A stretch of DNA of 64,000 bases from assembly GCA_030142905.1 (NCBI GenBank), contig JASJOG010000078.1, forward strand, positions 682,001 to 746,000. The letters are read 5' to 3'. Positions 1-12,190 of the stretch are shown in pieces (position 1 is the first letter of the stretch; the number at the start of each line of letters is the position of its first letter). This DNA is from Heliopora coerulea. Its lineage: Eukaryota; Cnidaria; Anthozoa; Scleralcyonacea; Helioporidae. The position numbers and the translations under genes were made by a program. Below the pieces are notes generated by a model that saw nothing but the letters and a program-made list of their open reading frames with translations, ran no database searches and was not told where the DNA came from.

Positions 1-1143
1 TAGTTGTAGGAAACTTTCCAAATACTTCTAAATTGTTCTCCTCCACCCAAACATCATGAAACAAATCGATTTTCTTCGATTTGACGATTTGCTGTAAAAA
101 TTTCTCCAACTCGTCAAAAACGCTTTATCTCGTCGGGATAAAACGATTACTAAAACGAACTGTGAAACAGTTGTGGCTTAAGTTTGTTGCATTTGTCGAA
201 TATTTGCAAAAACTCGTCAATCGGTTTAAAATGATCTTTTCGGGTCAGAGAAGATAATAAAAGCATTAGTTGATTGATTCGAGAAGTACTTGCGAAAATA
301 TGGCAATGTTTAAAAATTGGACAATTAAGCTTTATATACGCATAAAAGCCAGAATATGGTTAGATTTAGTTAAACCCCAAATAGTTGTAGGAAACTTTCC
401 AAATACTTCTAAATTGTTCTCCTCCACCCAAACATCATGAAACAAATCGAATTTCGTCGATTTGACGATTTGCTGTAAAAATTTCTCCAACTCGTCAAAA
501 ACGCTTTATCTCGTCGAGATAAGACAATTACTAAAAGGAACTGTGAAAAAGTTGTGGTTTAAGTTTGTTGCATTGGTCGAATGTTTCCCAAAACTCGTCA
601 ATCGGTTTAAAATGATCTTTTCGGGTCAGAGAAGAGAATAAAAGCATTAGTTGATTGATTCGAGAAGTACTTGCGAAAATATGGCAATGTTTAAAAATTG
701 GACAATTAAGCTTTATATACGCATAAAAGCCAGAATATGGTAAGATTTAGTTAAACACCAAATAGTTGTAGGAAACTTTCCAAATACTTCTAAATTGTTC
801 TCCTCCACCCAAACATCATGAAACAAATCGATTTTCTTCGATTTGACGATTTGCTGTAAAAATTTCTCCAACTCGTCAAAAACGCTTTATCTCGTCGGGA
901 TAAAACGATTACTAAAACGAACTGTGAAACAGTTGTGGCTTAAGTTTGTTGCATTTGTCGAATATTTGCAAAAACTCGTCAATCGGTTTAAAATGATCTT
1001 TTCGGGTCAGAGAAGATAATAAAAGCATTAGTTGATTGATTCGAGAAGTACTTGCGAAAATATGGCAATGTTTAAAAATTGGACAATTAAGCTTTATATA
1101 CGCATAAAAGCCAGAATATGGTAAGATTTAGTTAAACACCAAA

Positions 1144-1523
1144 TAGTTGTAGGAAACTTTCCAAATACTTCTAAATTGTTCTCCTCCACCCAAACATCAT
1201 GAAACAAATCGATTTTCGTCGATTTGACGATTTGCTGTAAAAATTTCTCCAACTCGTCAAAAACGCTTTATCTCGTCGGGATAAGACGATTACAAAACGA
1301 ACTGTGAAACAGTTGTGGCTTAAGTTTGTTGCATTGGTCGAATGTTTCCCAAAACTCGTCAATCGGTTTAAAATGATCTTTTCGGGTCAGAGAAGAGAAT
1401 AAAAGCATTAGTTGATTGATTCGAGAAGTACTTGCGAAAATATGGCAATGTTTAAAAATTGGACAATTAAGCCTTATATACGCATAAAAGCCAGAATATG
1501 GTAAGATTTAGTTAAACACCAAA
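1144..1523. repeat. 380-bp monomer (1-bp deletion, shared with 3810)
   Basis: GATTACAAAACG stands in place of GATTACTAAAACG near 1293, a single-base deletion at about offset 151. Otherwise it is class N with a CCT tail. The identical variant is at 3810-4189, each time following an M monomer with AGATAATAAAAG, so the deletion arose once and was duplicated. It shifts the minus-strand frame past a stop and produces a 63-codon frame, which is incidental. Confidence 0.93.
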
Positions 1524-2285
1524 TAGTTGTAGGAAACTTTCCAAATACTTCTAAATTGTTCTCCTCCACCCAAACATCATGAAACAAATCGATTTTCTTC
1601 GATTTGACGATTTGCTGTAAAAATTTCTCCAACTCGTCAAAAACGCTTTATCTCGTCGGGATAAAACGATTACTAAAACGAACTGTGAAACAGTTGTGGC
1701 TTAAGTTTGTTGCATTTGTCGAATATTTGCAAAAACTCGTCAATCGGTTTAAAATGATCTTTTCGGGTCAGAGAAGATAATAAAAGCATTAGTTGATTGA
1801 TTCGAGAAGTACTTGCGAAAATATGGCAATGTTTAAAAATTGGACAATTAAGCTTTATATACGCATAAAAGCCAGAATATGGTTAGATTTAGTTAAACCC
1901 CAAATAGTTGTAGGAAACTTTCCAAATACTTCTAAATTGTTCTCCTCCACCCAAACATCATGAAACAAATCGAATTTCGTCGATTTGACGATTTGCTGTA
2001 AAAATTTCTCCAACTCGTCAAAAACGCTTTATCTCGTCGAGATAAGACAATTACTAAAAGGAACTGTGAAAAAGTTGTGGTTTAAGTTTGTTGCATTGGT
2101 CGAATGTTTCCCAAAACTCGTCAATCGGTTTAAAATGATCTTTTCGGGTCAGAGAAGAGAATAAAAGCATTAGTTGATTGATTCGAGAAGTACTTGCGAA
2201 AATATGGCAATGTTTAAAAATTGGACAATTAAGCTTTATATACGCATAAAAGCCAGAATATGGTAAGATTTAGTTAAACACCAAA

Positions 2286-3809
2286 TAGTTGTAGGAAACT
2301 TTCCAAATACTTCTAAATTGTTCTCCTCCACCCAAACATCATGAAACAAATCAATTTTCGTCGATTTGACGATTTGCTGTAAAAATTTCTCCAACTCGTC
2401 AAAAACGCTTTATCTCGTCGGGATAAGACGATTACTAAAACGAACTGTGAAACAGTTGTGGCTTAAGTTTGTTGCATTGGTCGAATGTTTCCCAAAACTC
2501 GTCAATCGGTTTAAAATGATCTTTTCGGGTCAGAGAAGAGAATAAAAGCATTAGTTGATTGATTCGAGAAGTACTTGCGAAAATATGGCAATGTTTAAAA
2601 ATTGGACAATTAAGCCTTATATACGCATAAAAGCCAGAATATGGTAAGATTTAGTTAAACACCAAATAGTTGTAGGAAACTTTCCAAATACTTCTAAATT
2701 GTTCTCCTCCACCCAAACATCATGAAACAAATCGATTTTCGTCGATTTGACGATTTGCTGTAAAAATTTCTCCAACTCGTCAAAAACGCTTAATCTCGTC
2801 GAGATAAGACGATTACTAAAACGAACTGTGAAAAAGTTGTGGCTTAAGTTTGTTGCATTGGTCGAATGTTTCCCAAAACTCGTCAATCGGTTTAAAATGA
2901 TCTTTTCGGGTCAGAGAAGAGAATAAAAGCATTAGTTGATTGATTCGAGAAGTACTTGCGAAAATATGGCAATGTTTAAAAATTGGACAATTAAGCTTTA
3001 TATACGCATAAAAGCCAGAATATGGTAAGATTTAGTTAAACACCAAATAGTTGTAGGAAACTTTCCAAATACTTCTAAATTGTTCTCCTCCACCCAAACA
3101 TCATGAAACAAATCAATTTTCGTCGATTTGACGATTTGCTGTAAAAATTTCTCCAACTCGTCAAAAACGCTTTATCTCGTCGGGATAAGACGATTACTAA
3201 AACGAACTGTGAAACAGTTGTGGCTTAAGTTTGTTGCATTGGTCGAATGTTTCCCAAAACTCGTCAATCGGTTTAAAATGATCTTTTAGGGTCAGAGAAG
3301 AGAATAAAAGCATTAGTTGATTGATTCGAGAAGTACTTGCGAAAATATGGCAATGTTTAAAAATTGGACAATTAAGCCTTATATACGCATAAAAGCCAGA
3401 ATATGGTAAGATTTAGTTAAACACCAAATAGTTGTAGGAAACTTTCCAAATACTTCTAAATTGTTCTCCTACACCCAAACATCATGAAACAAATCGATTT
3501 TCGTCGATTTGACGATTTGCTGTAAAAATTTCTCCAACTCGTCAAAAACGCTTAATCTCGTCGAGATAAGACGATTACTAAAACGAACTGTGAAACAGTT
3601 GTGGCTTAAGTTTGTTGCATTTGTCGAATATTTGCAAAAACTCGTCAATCGGTTTAAAATGATCTTTTCGGGTCAGAGAAGATAATAAAAGCATTAGTTG
3701 ATTGATTCGAGAAGTACTTGCGAAAATATGGCAATGTTTAAAAATTGGACAATTAAGCTTTATATACGCATAAAAGCCAGAATATGGTAAGATTTAGTTA
3801 AACACCAAA
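2286..3809. repeat. Dimer HOR, two copies of 762 bp
   Basis: Monomers at 2286 and 3048 share AAATCAATTTTCG and a CCT tail. Monomers at 2667 and 3429 share CGCTTAATCTCGTCGAG. The two dimers differ by TTTTAGGG in the second copy, CCTACACCC at 3468-3476, and the back half of the last monomer, which has switched to class M. The dimer is one of the shortest HORs in the window. Confidence 0.85.
3429..3809. repeat. Chimeric monomer m9: class A head, class M tail
   Basis: The front carries CGCTTAATCTCGTCGAGATAAG, diagnostic of the monomer at 2667. The back carries GAAACAG, the M block and AGATAATAAAAG, diagnostic of monomers at 1, 763 and 1524. The switch lies between offset 142 (still G, as in the 2667 copy) and offset 168 (already C), i.e. 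3570-3596. The next monomer (3810) is the same 380-bp variant that follows the M monomer at 763, so the whole tail side derives from that neighbourhood. Confidence 0.82.
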
Positions 3810-4189
3810 TAGTTGTAGGAAACTTTCCAAATACTTCTAAATTGTTCTCCTCCACCCAAACATCATGAAACAAATCGATTTTCGTCGATTTGACGATTTG
3901 CTGTAAAAATTTCTCCAACTCGTCAAAAACGCTTTATCTCGTCGGGATAAGACGATTACAAAACGAACTGTGAAACAGTTGTGGCTTAAGTTTGTTGCAT
4001 TGGTCGAATGTTTCCCAAAACTCGTCAATCGGTTTAAAATGATCTTTTCGGGTCAGAGAAGAGAATAAAAGCATTAGTTGATTGATTCGAGAAGTACTTG
4101 CGAAAATATGGCAATGTTTAAAAATTGGACAATTAAGCCTTATATACGCATAAAAGCCAGAATATGGTAAGATTTAGTTAAACACCAAA
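3810..4189. repeat. 380-bp monomer (copy of the 1144 variant)
   Basis: It has the same GATTACAAAACG deletion, class N and CCT tail as the monomer at 1144. It follows the chimeric monomer at 3429. Confidence 0.93.
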
Positions 4190-5713
4190 TAGTTGTAGGA
4201 AACTTTCCAAATACTTCTAAATTGTTCTCCTCCACCCAAACATCATGAAACAAATCGATTTTCGTCGATTTGACGATTTGCTGTAAAAATTTCTCCAACT
4301 CGTCAAAAACGCTTTATCTCGTCGGGATAAGACGATTACTAAAACGACCTGTGAAACAGTTGTGGCTTAAGTTTGTTGCATTGGTCGAATGTTTCCCAAA
4401 ACTCGTCAATCGGTTTAAAATGATCTTTTCGGGTCAGAGAAGAGAATAAAAGCATTAGTTGATTGATTCGAGAAGTACTTGCGAAAATATGGCAATGTTT
4501 AAAAATTGGACAATTAAGCTTTATATACGCATAAAAGCCAGAATATGGTAAGATTTAGTTAAACACCAAATAGTTGTAGGAAACTTTCCTAATACTTCTA
4601 AATTGTTCTCCTCCACCCAAACATCATGAAACAAATCGATTTTCGTCGATTTGACGATTTGCTGTAAAAATTTCTCCAACTCGTCAAAAACGCTTTATCT
4701 CGTCGAGATAAGACGATTACTAAAACGAACTGTGAAAAAGTTGTGGCTTAAGTTTGTTGCATTGGTCGAATGTTTCCCAAAACTCGTCAATCGGTTTAAA
4801 ATGATCTTTTCGGTTCAGAGAAGAGAATAAAAGCATTAGTTGATTGATTCGAGAAGTACTTGCGAAAATATGGCAATGTTTAAAAATTGGACAATTAAGC
4901 TTTATATACGCATAAAAGCCAGAATATGGTAAGATTTAGTTAAACACCAAATAGTTGTAGGAAACTTTCCAAATACTTCCAAATTGTTCTCCTCCACCCA
5001 AACATCATGAAACAAATCGATTTTCTTCGATTTGACGATTTGCTGTAAAAATTTCTCCAACTCGTCAAAAACGCTTTATCTCGTCGGGATAAGACGATTA
5101 CTAAAACGAACTGTGAAAAAGTTGTGGCTTAAGTTTGTTGCATTGGTCGAATGTTTCCCAAAACTCGTCAATCGGTTTAAAATGATCTTTTCGGGTCAGA
5201 GAAGAGAATAAAAGCATTAGTTGATTGATTCGAGAAGTACTTGCGAAAATATGGCAATGTTTAAAAATTGGACAATTAAGCCTTATATACGCATAAAAGC
5301 CAGAATATGGTAAGATTTAGTTAAACACCAAATAGTTGTAGGAAACTTTCCAAATACTTCTAAATTGTTCTCCTCCACCCAAACATCATGAAACAAATCG
5401 ATTTTCGTCGATTTGACGATTTGCTGTAAAAATATCTCCAACTCGTCAAAAACGCTTTATCTCGTCGGGATAAGACGATTACTAAAACGAACTGTGAAAC
5501 AGTTGTGGCTTAAGTTTGTTGCATTGGTCGAATGTTTCCCAAAACTCGTCAATCGGTTTAAAATGATCTTTTCGGGTCAGAGAAGAGAACAAAAGCATTA
5601 GTTGATTGATTCGAGAAGTACTTGCGAAAATATGGCAATGTTTAAAAATTGGACAATTAAGCTTTATATACGCATAAAAGCCAGAATATGGTAAGATTTA
5701 GTTAAACACCAAA
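4190..5713. repeat. Four-monomer block, copy 1 (partner at 12191)
   Basis: Order: P/N with AAAACGACCTG; CCTAATAC class A; CTTCC head with TTCTTCG and GAAAAAG and CCT tail; monomer with AGAGAACAAAAG. The same four-monomer order with the same private ACGACCTG recurs 8001 bp downstream. Copy 1 has the private CGGTTCAG and AATATCTCC. Confidence 0.82.
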
Positions 5714-7826
5714 TAGTTGTAGGAAACTTTCCAAATACTTCTAAATTGTTCTCCTCCACCCAAACATCATGAAACAAATCGATTTTCTTCGATTTGACGA
5801 TTTGCTGTAAAAATTTCTCCAACTCGTCAAAAACGCTTTATCTCGTCGGGATAAGACGATTACTAAAACGAACTGTGAAACAGTTGTGGCTTAAGTTTGT
5901 TGCATTTGTCGAATATTTGCAAAAACTCGTCAATCGGTTTAAAATGATCTTTTCGGGTCAGACAAGAGAATAAAAGCATTAGTTGATTGATTCGAGAAGT
6001 ACTTGCGAAAATATGGCAATGTTTAAAAATTGGACAATTAAGCCTTATATACGCATAAAAGCCAGAATATGGTAAGATTTAGTTAAACACCAAATAGTTG
6101 TAGGAAACTTTCCAAATACTTCTAAATTGTTCTCCTCCACCCAAACATCATGAAACAAATCGATTTTCGTCGATTTGACGATTTGCTGTAAAAATTTCTC
6201 CAACTCGTCAAAAACGCTTTATCTCGTCGGGATAAGACGATTACTAAAACGAACTGTGAAACAGTTGTGGCTTAAGTTTGTTGCATTTGTCGAATATTTG
6301 CAAAAACTCGTCAATCGGTTTAAAATGATCTTTTCGGTTCAGAGAAGAGAATAAAAGCATTAGTTGATTGATTCGAGAAGTACTTGCGAAAATATGGCAA
6401 TGTTTAAAAATTGGACAATTAAGCTTTATATACGCATAAAAGCCAGAATATGGTAAGATTTAGTTAAACACCAAATAGTTGTAGGAAACTTTCCAAATAC
6501 TTCCAAATTGTTCTCCTCCACCCAAACATCATGAAACAAATCGATTTTCTTCGATTTGACGATTTGCTGTAAAAATTTCTCCAACTCGTCAAAAACGCTT
6601 TATCTCGTCGGGATAAGACGATTACTAAAACGAACTGTGAAAAAGTTGTGGCTTAAGTTTGTTGCATTGGTCGAATGTTTCCCAAAACTCGTCAATCGGT
6701 TTAAAATGATCTTTTCGGGTCAGAGAAGAGAATAAAAGCATTAGTTGATTGATTCGAGAAGTACTTGCGAAAATATGGCAATGTTTAAAAATTGGACAAT
6801 TAAGCCTTATATACGCATAAAAGCCAGAATATGGTAAGATTTAGTTAAACACCAAATAGTTGTAGGAAACTTTCCAAATACTTCTAAATTGTTCTCCTCC
6901 ACCCAAACATCATGAAACAAATCGATTTTCGTCGATTTGACGATTTGCTGTAAAAATTTCTCCAACTCGTCAAAAACGCTTTATCTCGTCGGGATAAGAC
7001 GATTACTAAAACGAACTGTGAAACAGTTGTGGCTTAAGTTTGTTGCATTGGTCGAATGTTTCCCAAAACTCGTCAATCGGTTTAAAATGATCTTTTCGGG
7101 TCAGAGAAGAGAACAAAAGCATTAGTTGATTGATTCGAGAAGTACTTGCGAAAATATGGCAATGTTTAAAAATTGGACAATTAAGCTTTATATACGCATA
7201 AAAGCCAGAATATGGTAAGATTTAGTTAAACACCAAATAGTTGTAGGAAACTTTCCAAATACTTCTAAATTGTTCTCCTCCACCCAAACATCATGAAACA
7301 AATCGATTTTCTTCGATTTGACGATTTGCTGTAAAAATTTCTCCAACTCGTCAAAAACGCTTTATCTCGTCGGGATAAGACGATTACTAAAACGAACTGT
7401 GAAACAGTTGTGGCTTAAGTTTGTTGCATTTGTCGAATATTTGCAAAAACTCGTCAATCGGTTTAAAATGATCTTTTCGGGTCAGACAAGAGAATAAAAG
7501 CATTAGTTGATTGATTCGAGAAGTACTTGCGAAAATATGGCAATGTTTAAAAATTGGACAATTAAGCCTTATATACGCATAAAAGCCAGAATATGGTAAG
7601 ATTTAGTTAAACACCAAATAGTTGTAGGAAACTTTCCAAATACTTCTAAATTGTTCTCCTCCACCCAAACATCATGAAACAAATCGATTTTCGTCGATTT
7701 GACGATTTGCTGTAAAAATTTCTCCAACTCGTCAAAAACGCTTTATCTCGTCGGGATAAGACGATTACTAAAACGAACTGTGAAACAGTTGTGGCTTAAG
7801 TTTGTTGCATTTGTCGAATATTTGCA
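4814..7826. repeat. 4-mer HOR, two tandem copies of 1524 bp
   Basis: Monomers at 4952, 5333 and 5714 match those at 6476, 6857 and 7238: CTTCC head with GAAAAAG, then AGAGAACAAAAG, then class M with AGACAAGAG. Flanking half-monomers extend the match: CGGTTCAG occurs in the tails at 4571 and 6095, and P/M heads occur at 6095 and 7619. The copies differ at AATATCTCC versus AATTTCTCC. Boundaries are approximate because both ends fall inside monomers. Confidence 0.85.
6095..6475. repeat. Chimeric monomer m16 at a 4-mer junction
   Basis: The head is class M with GGGATAAG and GAAACAG, like the monomer at 7619. The tail has CGGTTCAG and CTT, like the monomer at 4571, which is class A and N. The switch is bounded by the last M marker (offset 208, position 6302) and the CGGT marker (offset 244, position 6338). 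It is the product expected of an unequal exchange that duplicated four monomers. Confidence 0.82.
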
Positions 7827-8380
7827 AAAACTCGTCAATCGGTTTAAAATGATCTTTTCGGGTCAGACAAGAGAATAAAAGCATTAGTTGATTGATTCGA
7901 GAAGTACTTGCGAAAATATGGCAATGTTTAAAAATTGGACAATTAAGCCTTATATACGCATAAAAGCCAGAATATGGTAAGATTTAGTTAAACACCAAAT
8001 AGTTGTAGGAAACTTTCCAAATACTTCTAAATTGTTCTCCTCCACCCAAACATCATGAAACAAATCGATTTTCGTCGATTTGACGATTTGCTGTAAAAAT
8101 TTCTCCAACTCGTCAAAAACGCTTTATCTCGTCGGGATAAGACGATTACTAAAACGAACTGTGAAACAGTTGTGGCTTAAGTTTGTTGAATTGGTCGAAT
8201 GTTTCCCAAAACTCGTCAATCGGTTTAAAATGATCTTTTCGGGTCAGAGAAGAGAATAAAAGCATTAGTTGATTGATTCGAGAAGTACTTGCGAAAATAT
8301 GGCAATGTTTAAAAATTTGACAATTAAGCTTTATATACGCATAAAAGCCAGAATATGGTAAGATTTAGTTAAACACCAAA

Positions 8381-11300
8381 TAGTTGTAGGAAACTTTCCA
8401 AATACTTCTAAATTATTCTCCTTCATCTAAACATCATGAAAAAAATTGATTTTCTTCGATTTGACGATTTGCTGTAAAAATTTCTCCAACTCGTCAAAAA
8501 CGCTTTATCTCGTCGGGATAAGACGATTACTAAAACGAACTGTGAAACAGTTGTGGCTTAAGTTTGTTGCATTGGTCGAATATTTGCAAAAACTCGTCAA
8601 TCGGTTTAAAATGATATTTTCGGGTCAGACAAGAGAATAAAAGCATTAGTTGATTGATTCGAAAAGTACTTGCGAAAATATGGCAATGTTTAAAAATTGG
8701 ACAATTAAGCTTTATATACGCATAAAAGCCAGAATATGGTAAGATTTAGTTAAACACCAAATAGTTGTAGGAAACTTTCCTAATACTTCTAAATTGTTCT
8801 CCTCCACCCAAACATCATGAAACAAATCGATTTTCGTCGATTTGACGATTTGCTGTAAAAATTTCTCCAACTCGTCAAAAACGCTTTATCTCGTCGGGAT
8901 AAGACGATTACTAAAACGAACTGTGAAACAGTTGTAGCTTAAGTTTGTTGCATTGGTCGAATGTTTCCCAAAACTCGTCAATCCGTTTGAAATGATCTTT
9001 TCGGGTCAGAGAAGAGAATAAAAGCATTAGTTGATTGATTCGAGAAGTACTTGCGAAAATATGGCAATGTTTAAAAATTGGACAATTAAGCCTTATATAC
9101 GCATAAAAGCCAGAATATGGTAAGATTTAGTTAAACACCAAATAGTTGTAGGAAACTTTCCAAATACTTCTAAGTTGTTCTCCTCCACCCAAACATCATG
9201 AAACAAATCGATTTTCGTCGATTTGACGATTTGCTGTAAAAATTTCTCCAACTCGTCAAAAACGCTTTATCTCGTCGGGATAAGACGATTACTAAAACGA
9301 ACTGTGAAACAGTTGTAGCTTAAGTTTGTTGCATTGGTCGAATGTTTCCCAAAACTCGTCAATCCGTTTGAAATGATCTTTTCGGGTCAGAGAAGAGAAT
9401 AAAAGCATTAGTTGATTGATTCGAGAAGTACTTGCGAAAATATGGCAATGTTTAAAAATTGGACAATTAAGCTTTATATACGCATAAAAGCCAGAATATG
9501 GTAAGATTTAGTTAAACACCAAATAGTTGTAGGAAACTTTCCTCCTACTTCTAAATTGTTCTCCTCCACCCAAACATCATGAAACAAATCGATTTTCGTC
9601 GATTTGACGATTTGCTGTAAAAATTTCTCCAACTCGTCAAAAACGCTTTATCTCGTCGGGATAAGACGATTTCTAAAACGAACTGTGAAACAGTTGTGGC
9701 TTAAGTTTGTTGCATTGGTCGAATGTTTCCCAAAACTCGTCAATCGGTTTAAAAAGATCTTTTCGGGTCAGAGAAGAGAATAAAAGCATTAGTTGATTGA
9801 TTCGAGAAGTAATTGCGAAAATATGGCAATGTTTAAAAATTGGACAATTAAGCTTTATATACGCATAAAAGCCAGAATATGGTAAGATTTAGTTAAACAC
9901 CAAATAGTTGTAGGAAACTTTCCAAATACTTCTAAATTGTTCTCCTCCACCCAAACATCATGAAACAAATCGATTTTCGTCGATTTGACGATTTGCTGTA
10001 AAAATTTCTCCAACTCGTCAAAAACGCTTTATCTCGTCGGGATAAGACGATTTCTAAAACGAACTGTGAAACAGTTGTGGCTTAAGTTTGTTGCATTGGT
10101 CGAATGTTTCCCAAAACTCGTCAATCGGTTTAAAATGATCTTTTCGGGTCAGAGAAGAAAATAAAAGCATTAGTTGATTGATTCGAAAAGTACTTGCGAA
10201 AATATGGCAATGTTTAAAAATTGGACAATTAAGCTTTATATACGCATAAAAGCCAGAATATGGTAAGATTTAGTTAAACACCAAATAGTTGTAGGAAACT
10301 TTCCAAATACTTCTAAATTATTCTCCTCCATCTAAACATCATGAAAAAAATTGATTTTCTTCGATTTGACGATTTGCTGTAAAAATTTCTCCAACTCGTC
10401 AAAAACGCTTTATCTCGTCGGGATAAGACGATTACTAAAACGAACTGTGAAACAGTTGTGGCTTAAGTTTGTTGCATTGGTCGAATATTTGCAAAAACTC
10501 GTCAATCGGTTTAAAATGATATTTTCGGGTCAGACAAGAGAATAAAAGCATTAGTTGATTGATTCGAAAAGTACTTGCGAAAATATGGCAATGTTTAAAA
10601 ATTGGACAATTAAGCTTTATATACGCATAAAAGCCAGAATATGGTAAGATTTAGTTAAACACCAAATAGTTGTAGGAAACTTTCCTAATACTTCTAAATT
10701 GTTCTCCTCCACCCAAACATCATGAAACAAATCGATTTTCGTCGATTTGACGATTTGCTGTAAAAATTTCTCCAACTCGTCAAAAACGCTTTATCTCGTC
10801 GGGATAAGACGATTACTAAAACGAACTGTGAAACAGTTGTAGCTTAAGTTTGTTGCATTGGTCGAATGTTTCCCAAAACTCGTCAATCCGTTTGAAATGA
10901 TCTTTTCGGGTCAGAGAAGAGAATATAAGCATTAGTTGATTGATTCGAGAAGTACTTGCGAAAATATGGCAATGTTTAAAAATTGGACAATTAAGCTTTA
11001 TATACGCATAAAAGCCAGAATATGGTAAGATTTAGTTAAACACCAAATAGTTGTAGGAAACTTTCCTCCTACTTCTAAATTGTTCTCCTCCACCCAAACA
11101 TCATGAAACAAATCGATTTTCGTCGATTTGACGATTTGCTGTAAAAATTTCTCCAACTCGTCAAAAACGCTTTATCTCGTCGGGATAAGACGATTTCTAA
11201 AACGAACTGTGAAACAGTTGTGGCTTAAGTTTGTTGCATTGGTCGAATGTTTCCCAAAACTCGTCAATCGGTTTAAAAAGATCTTTTCGGGTCAGAGAAG

Positions 11301-11809
11301 AGAATAAAAGCATTAGTTGATTGATTCGAGAAGTAATTGCGAAAATATGGCAATGTTTAAAAATTGGACAATTAAGCTTTATATACGCATAAAAGCCAGA
11401 ATATGGTAAGATTTAGTTAAACACCAAATAGTTGTAGGAAACTTTCCAAATACTTCTAAATTGTTCTCCTCCACCCAAACATCATGAAACAAATCGATTT
11501 TCGTCGATTTGACGATTTGCTGTAAAAATTTCTCCAACTCGTCAAAAACGCTTTATCTCGTCGGGATAAGACGATTTCTAAAACGAACTGTGAAACAGTT
11601 GTGGCTTAAGTTTGTTGCATTGGTCGAATGTTTCCCAAAATTCGTCAATCGGTTTAAAATGATCTTTTCGGGTCAGAGAAGAGAATAAAAGCATTAGTTG
11701 ATTGATTCGAGAAGTACTTGCGAAAATATGGCAATGTTTAAAAATTGGACAATTAAGCTTTATATACGCATAAAAGCCAGAATATGGTAAGATTTAGTTA
11801 AACACCAAA
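8381..11809. repeat. 5-mer HOR unit and shortened 4-mer copy
   Basis: The first unit is 8381-10285 (m22-m26) and the second 10286-11809 (m27-m30). Matches are: AATTATTCTCC head with AAAAAATTG (8381, 10286); GTTGTAGCTT with CCGTTTGAAATG (8762 and 9143 versus 10667); CCTCCTACTTC with CGATTTCT, AAAAAGATC and GTAATTGCG (9524, 11048); CGATTTCT (9905, 11429). The second unit has one TAGCTT monomer where the first has two, so it has lost 381 bp. Confidence 0.87.
10667..11047. repeat. Chimeric monomer m28, fusion of m23-type and m24-type
   Basis: Its head, CCTAATACTTCTAAATTG, matches the monomer at 8762 and not the one at 9143 (CCAAATAC, TAAGTTG). Its tail, AAGCTTTAT, matches 9143 and not 8762 (AAGCCTTAT). 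Both parents share TAGCTT and CCGTTTG, so the exchange point lies between about 10699 and 10997. It also has a private GAATATAAG. This explains why the second HOR unit is one monomer short. Confidence 0.85.
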
Positions 11810-12190
11810 TAGTTGTAGGAAACTTTCCTCCTACTTCTAAATTGTTCTCCTCCACCCAAACATCATGAAACAAATCGATTTTCGTCGATTTGACGATTTG
11901 CTGTAAAAATTTCTCCAACTCGTCAAAAACGCTTTATCTCGTCGAGATAAGACGATTACTAAAACGAACTGTGAAAAAGTTGTGGCTTAAGTTTGTTGCA
12001 TTGGTCGAATGTTTCCCAAAACTCGTCAATCGGTTTAAAATGATCTTTTCGGGTCAGAGAAGAGAATAAAAGCATTAGTTGATTGATTCGAGAAGTACTT
12101 GCGAAAATATGGCAATGTTTAAAAATTGGACAATTAAGCCTTATATACGCATAAAAGCCAGAATATGGTAAGATTTAGTTAAACACCAAA

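Larger units (their letters stand above)
1..8380. repeat. Domain 1: dimer and 4-mer HORs, monomers m0-m21
   Basis: This stretch has no gene and consists only of satellite. Monomers at 1, 763 and 1524 are alike (ATAAAACG, class M, AGATAATAAAAG), and those at 382 and 1905 share GAATTTCG, GACAATTAC and GTGGTTTAAG, so m0-m1 recur as m4-m5, 1523 bp apart. A dimer follows at 2286-3809. A 4-mer follows from about 4814 to 7826. Heads are all P type; Q and R heads are absent. Confidence 0.85.

Noticed and set aside
5413..5601. 62-64 codon plus-strand open frames, also at 6937, 8446, 10351, 13414, 14922, 17223, 25224, 34367, 48463, 49939 and 59893
   Set aside because: They are the same satellite segment (offset about 80-270) read repeatedly. 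They appear only where a point change such as GAACAAAAG or GAATATAAG removes the TAA in GAATAAAAG, or where a Q head supplies an ATG. There is no codon-level conservation, regulatory context or recognisable domain.
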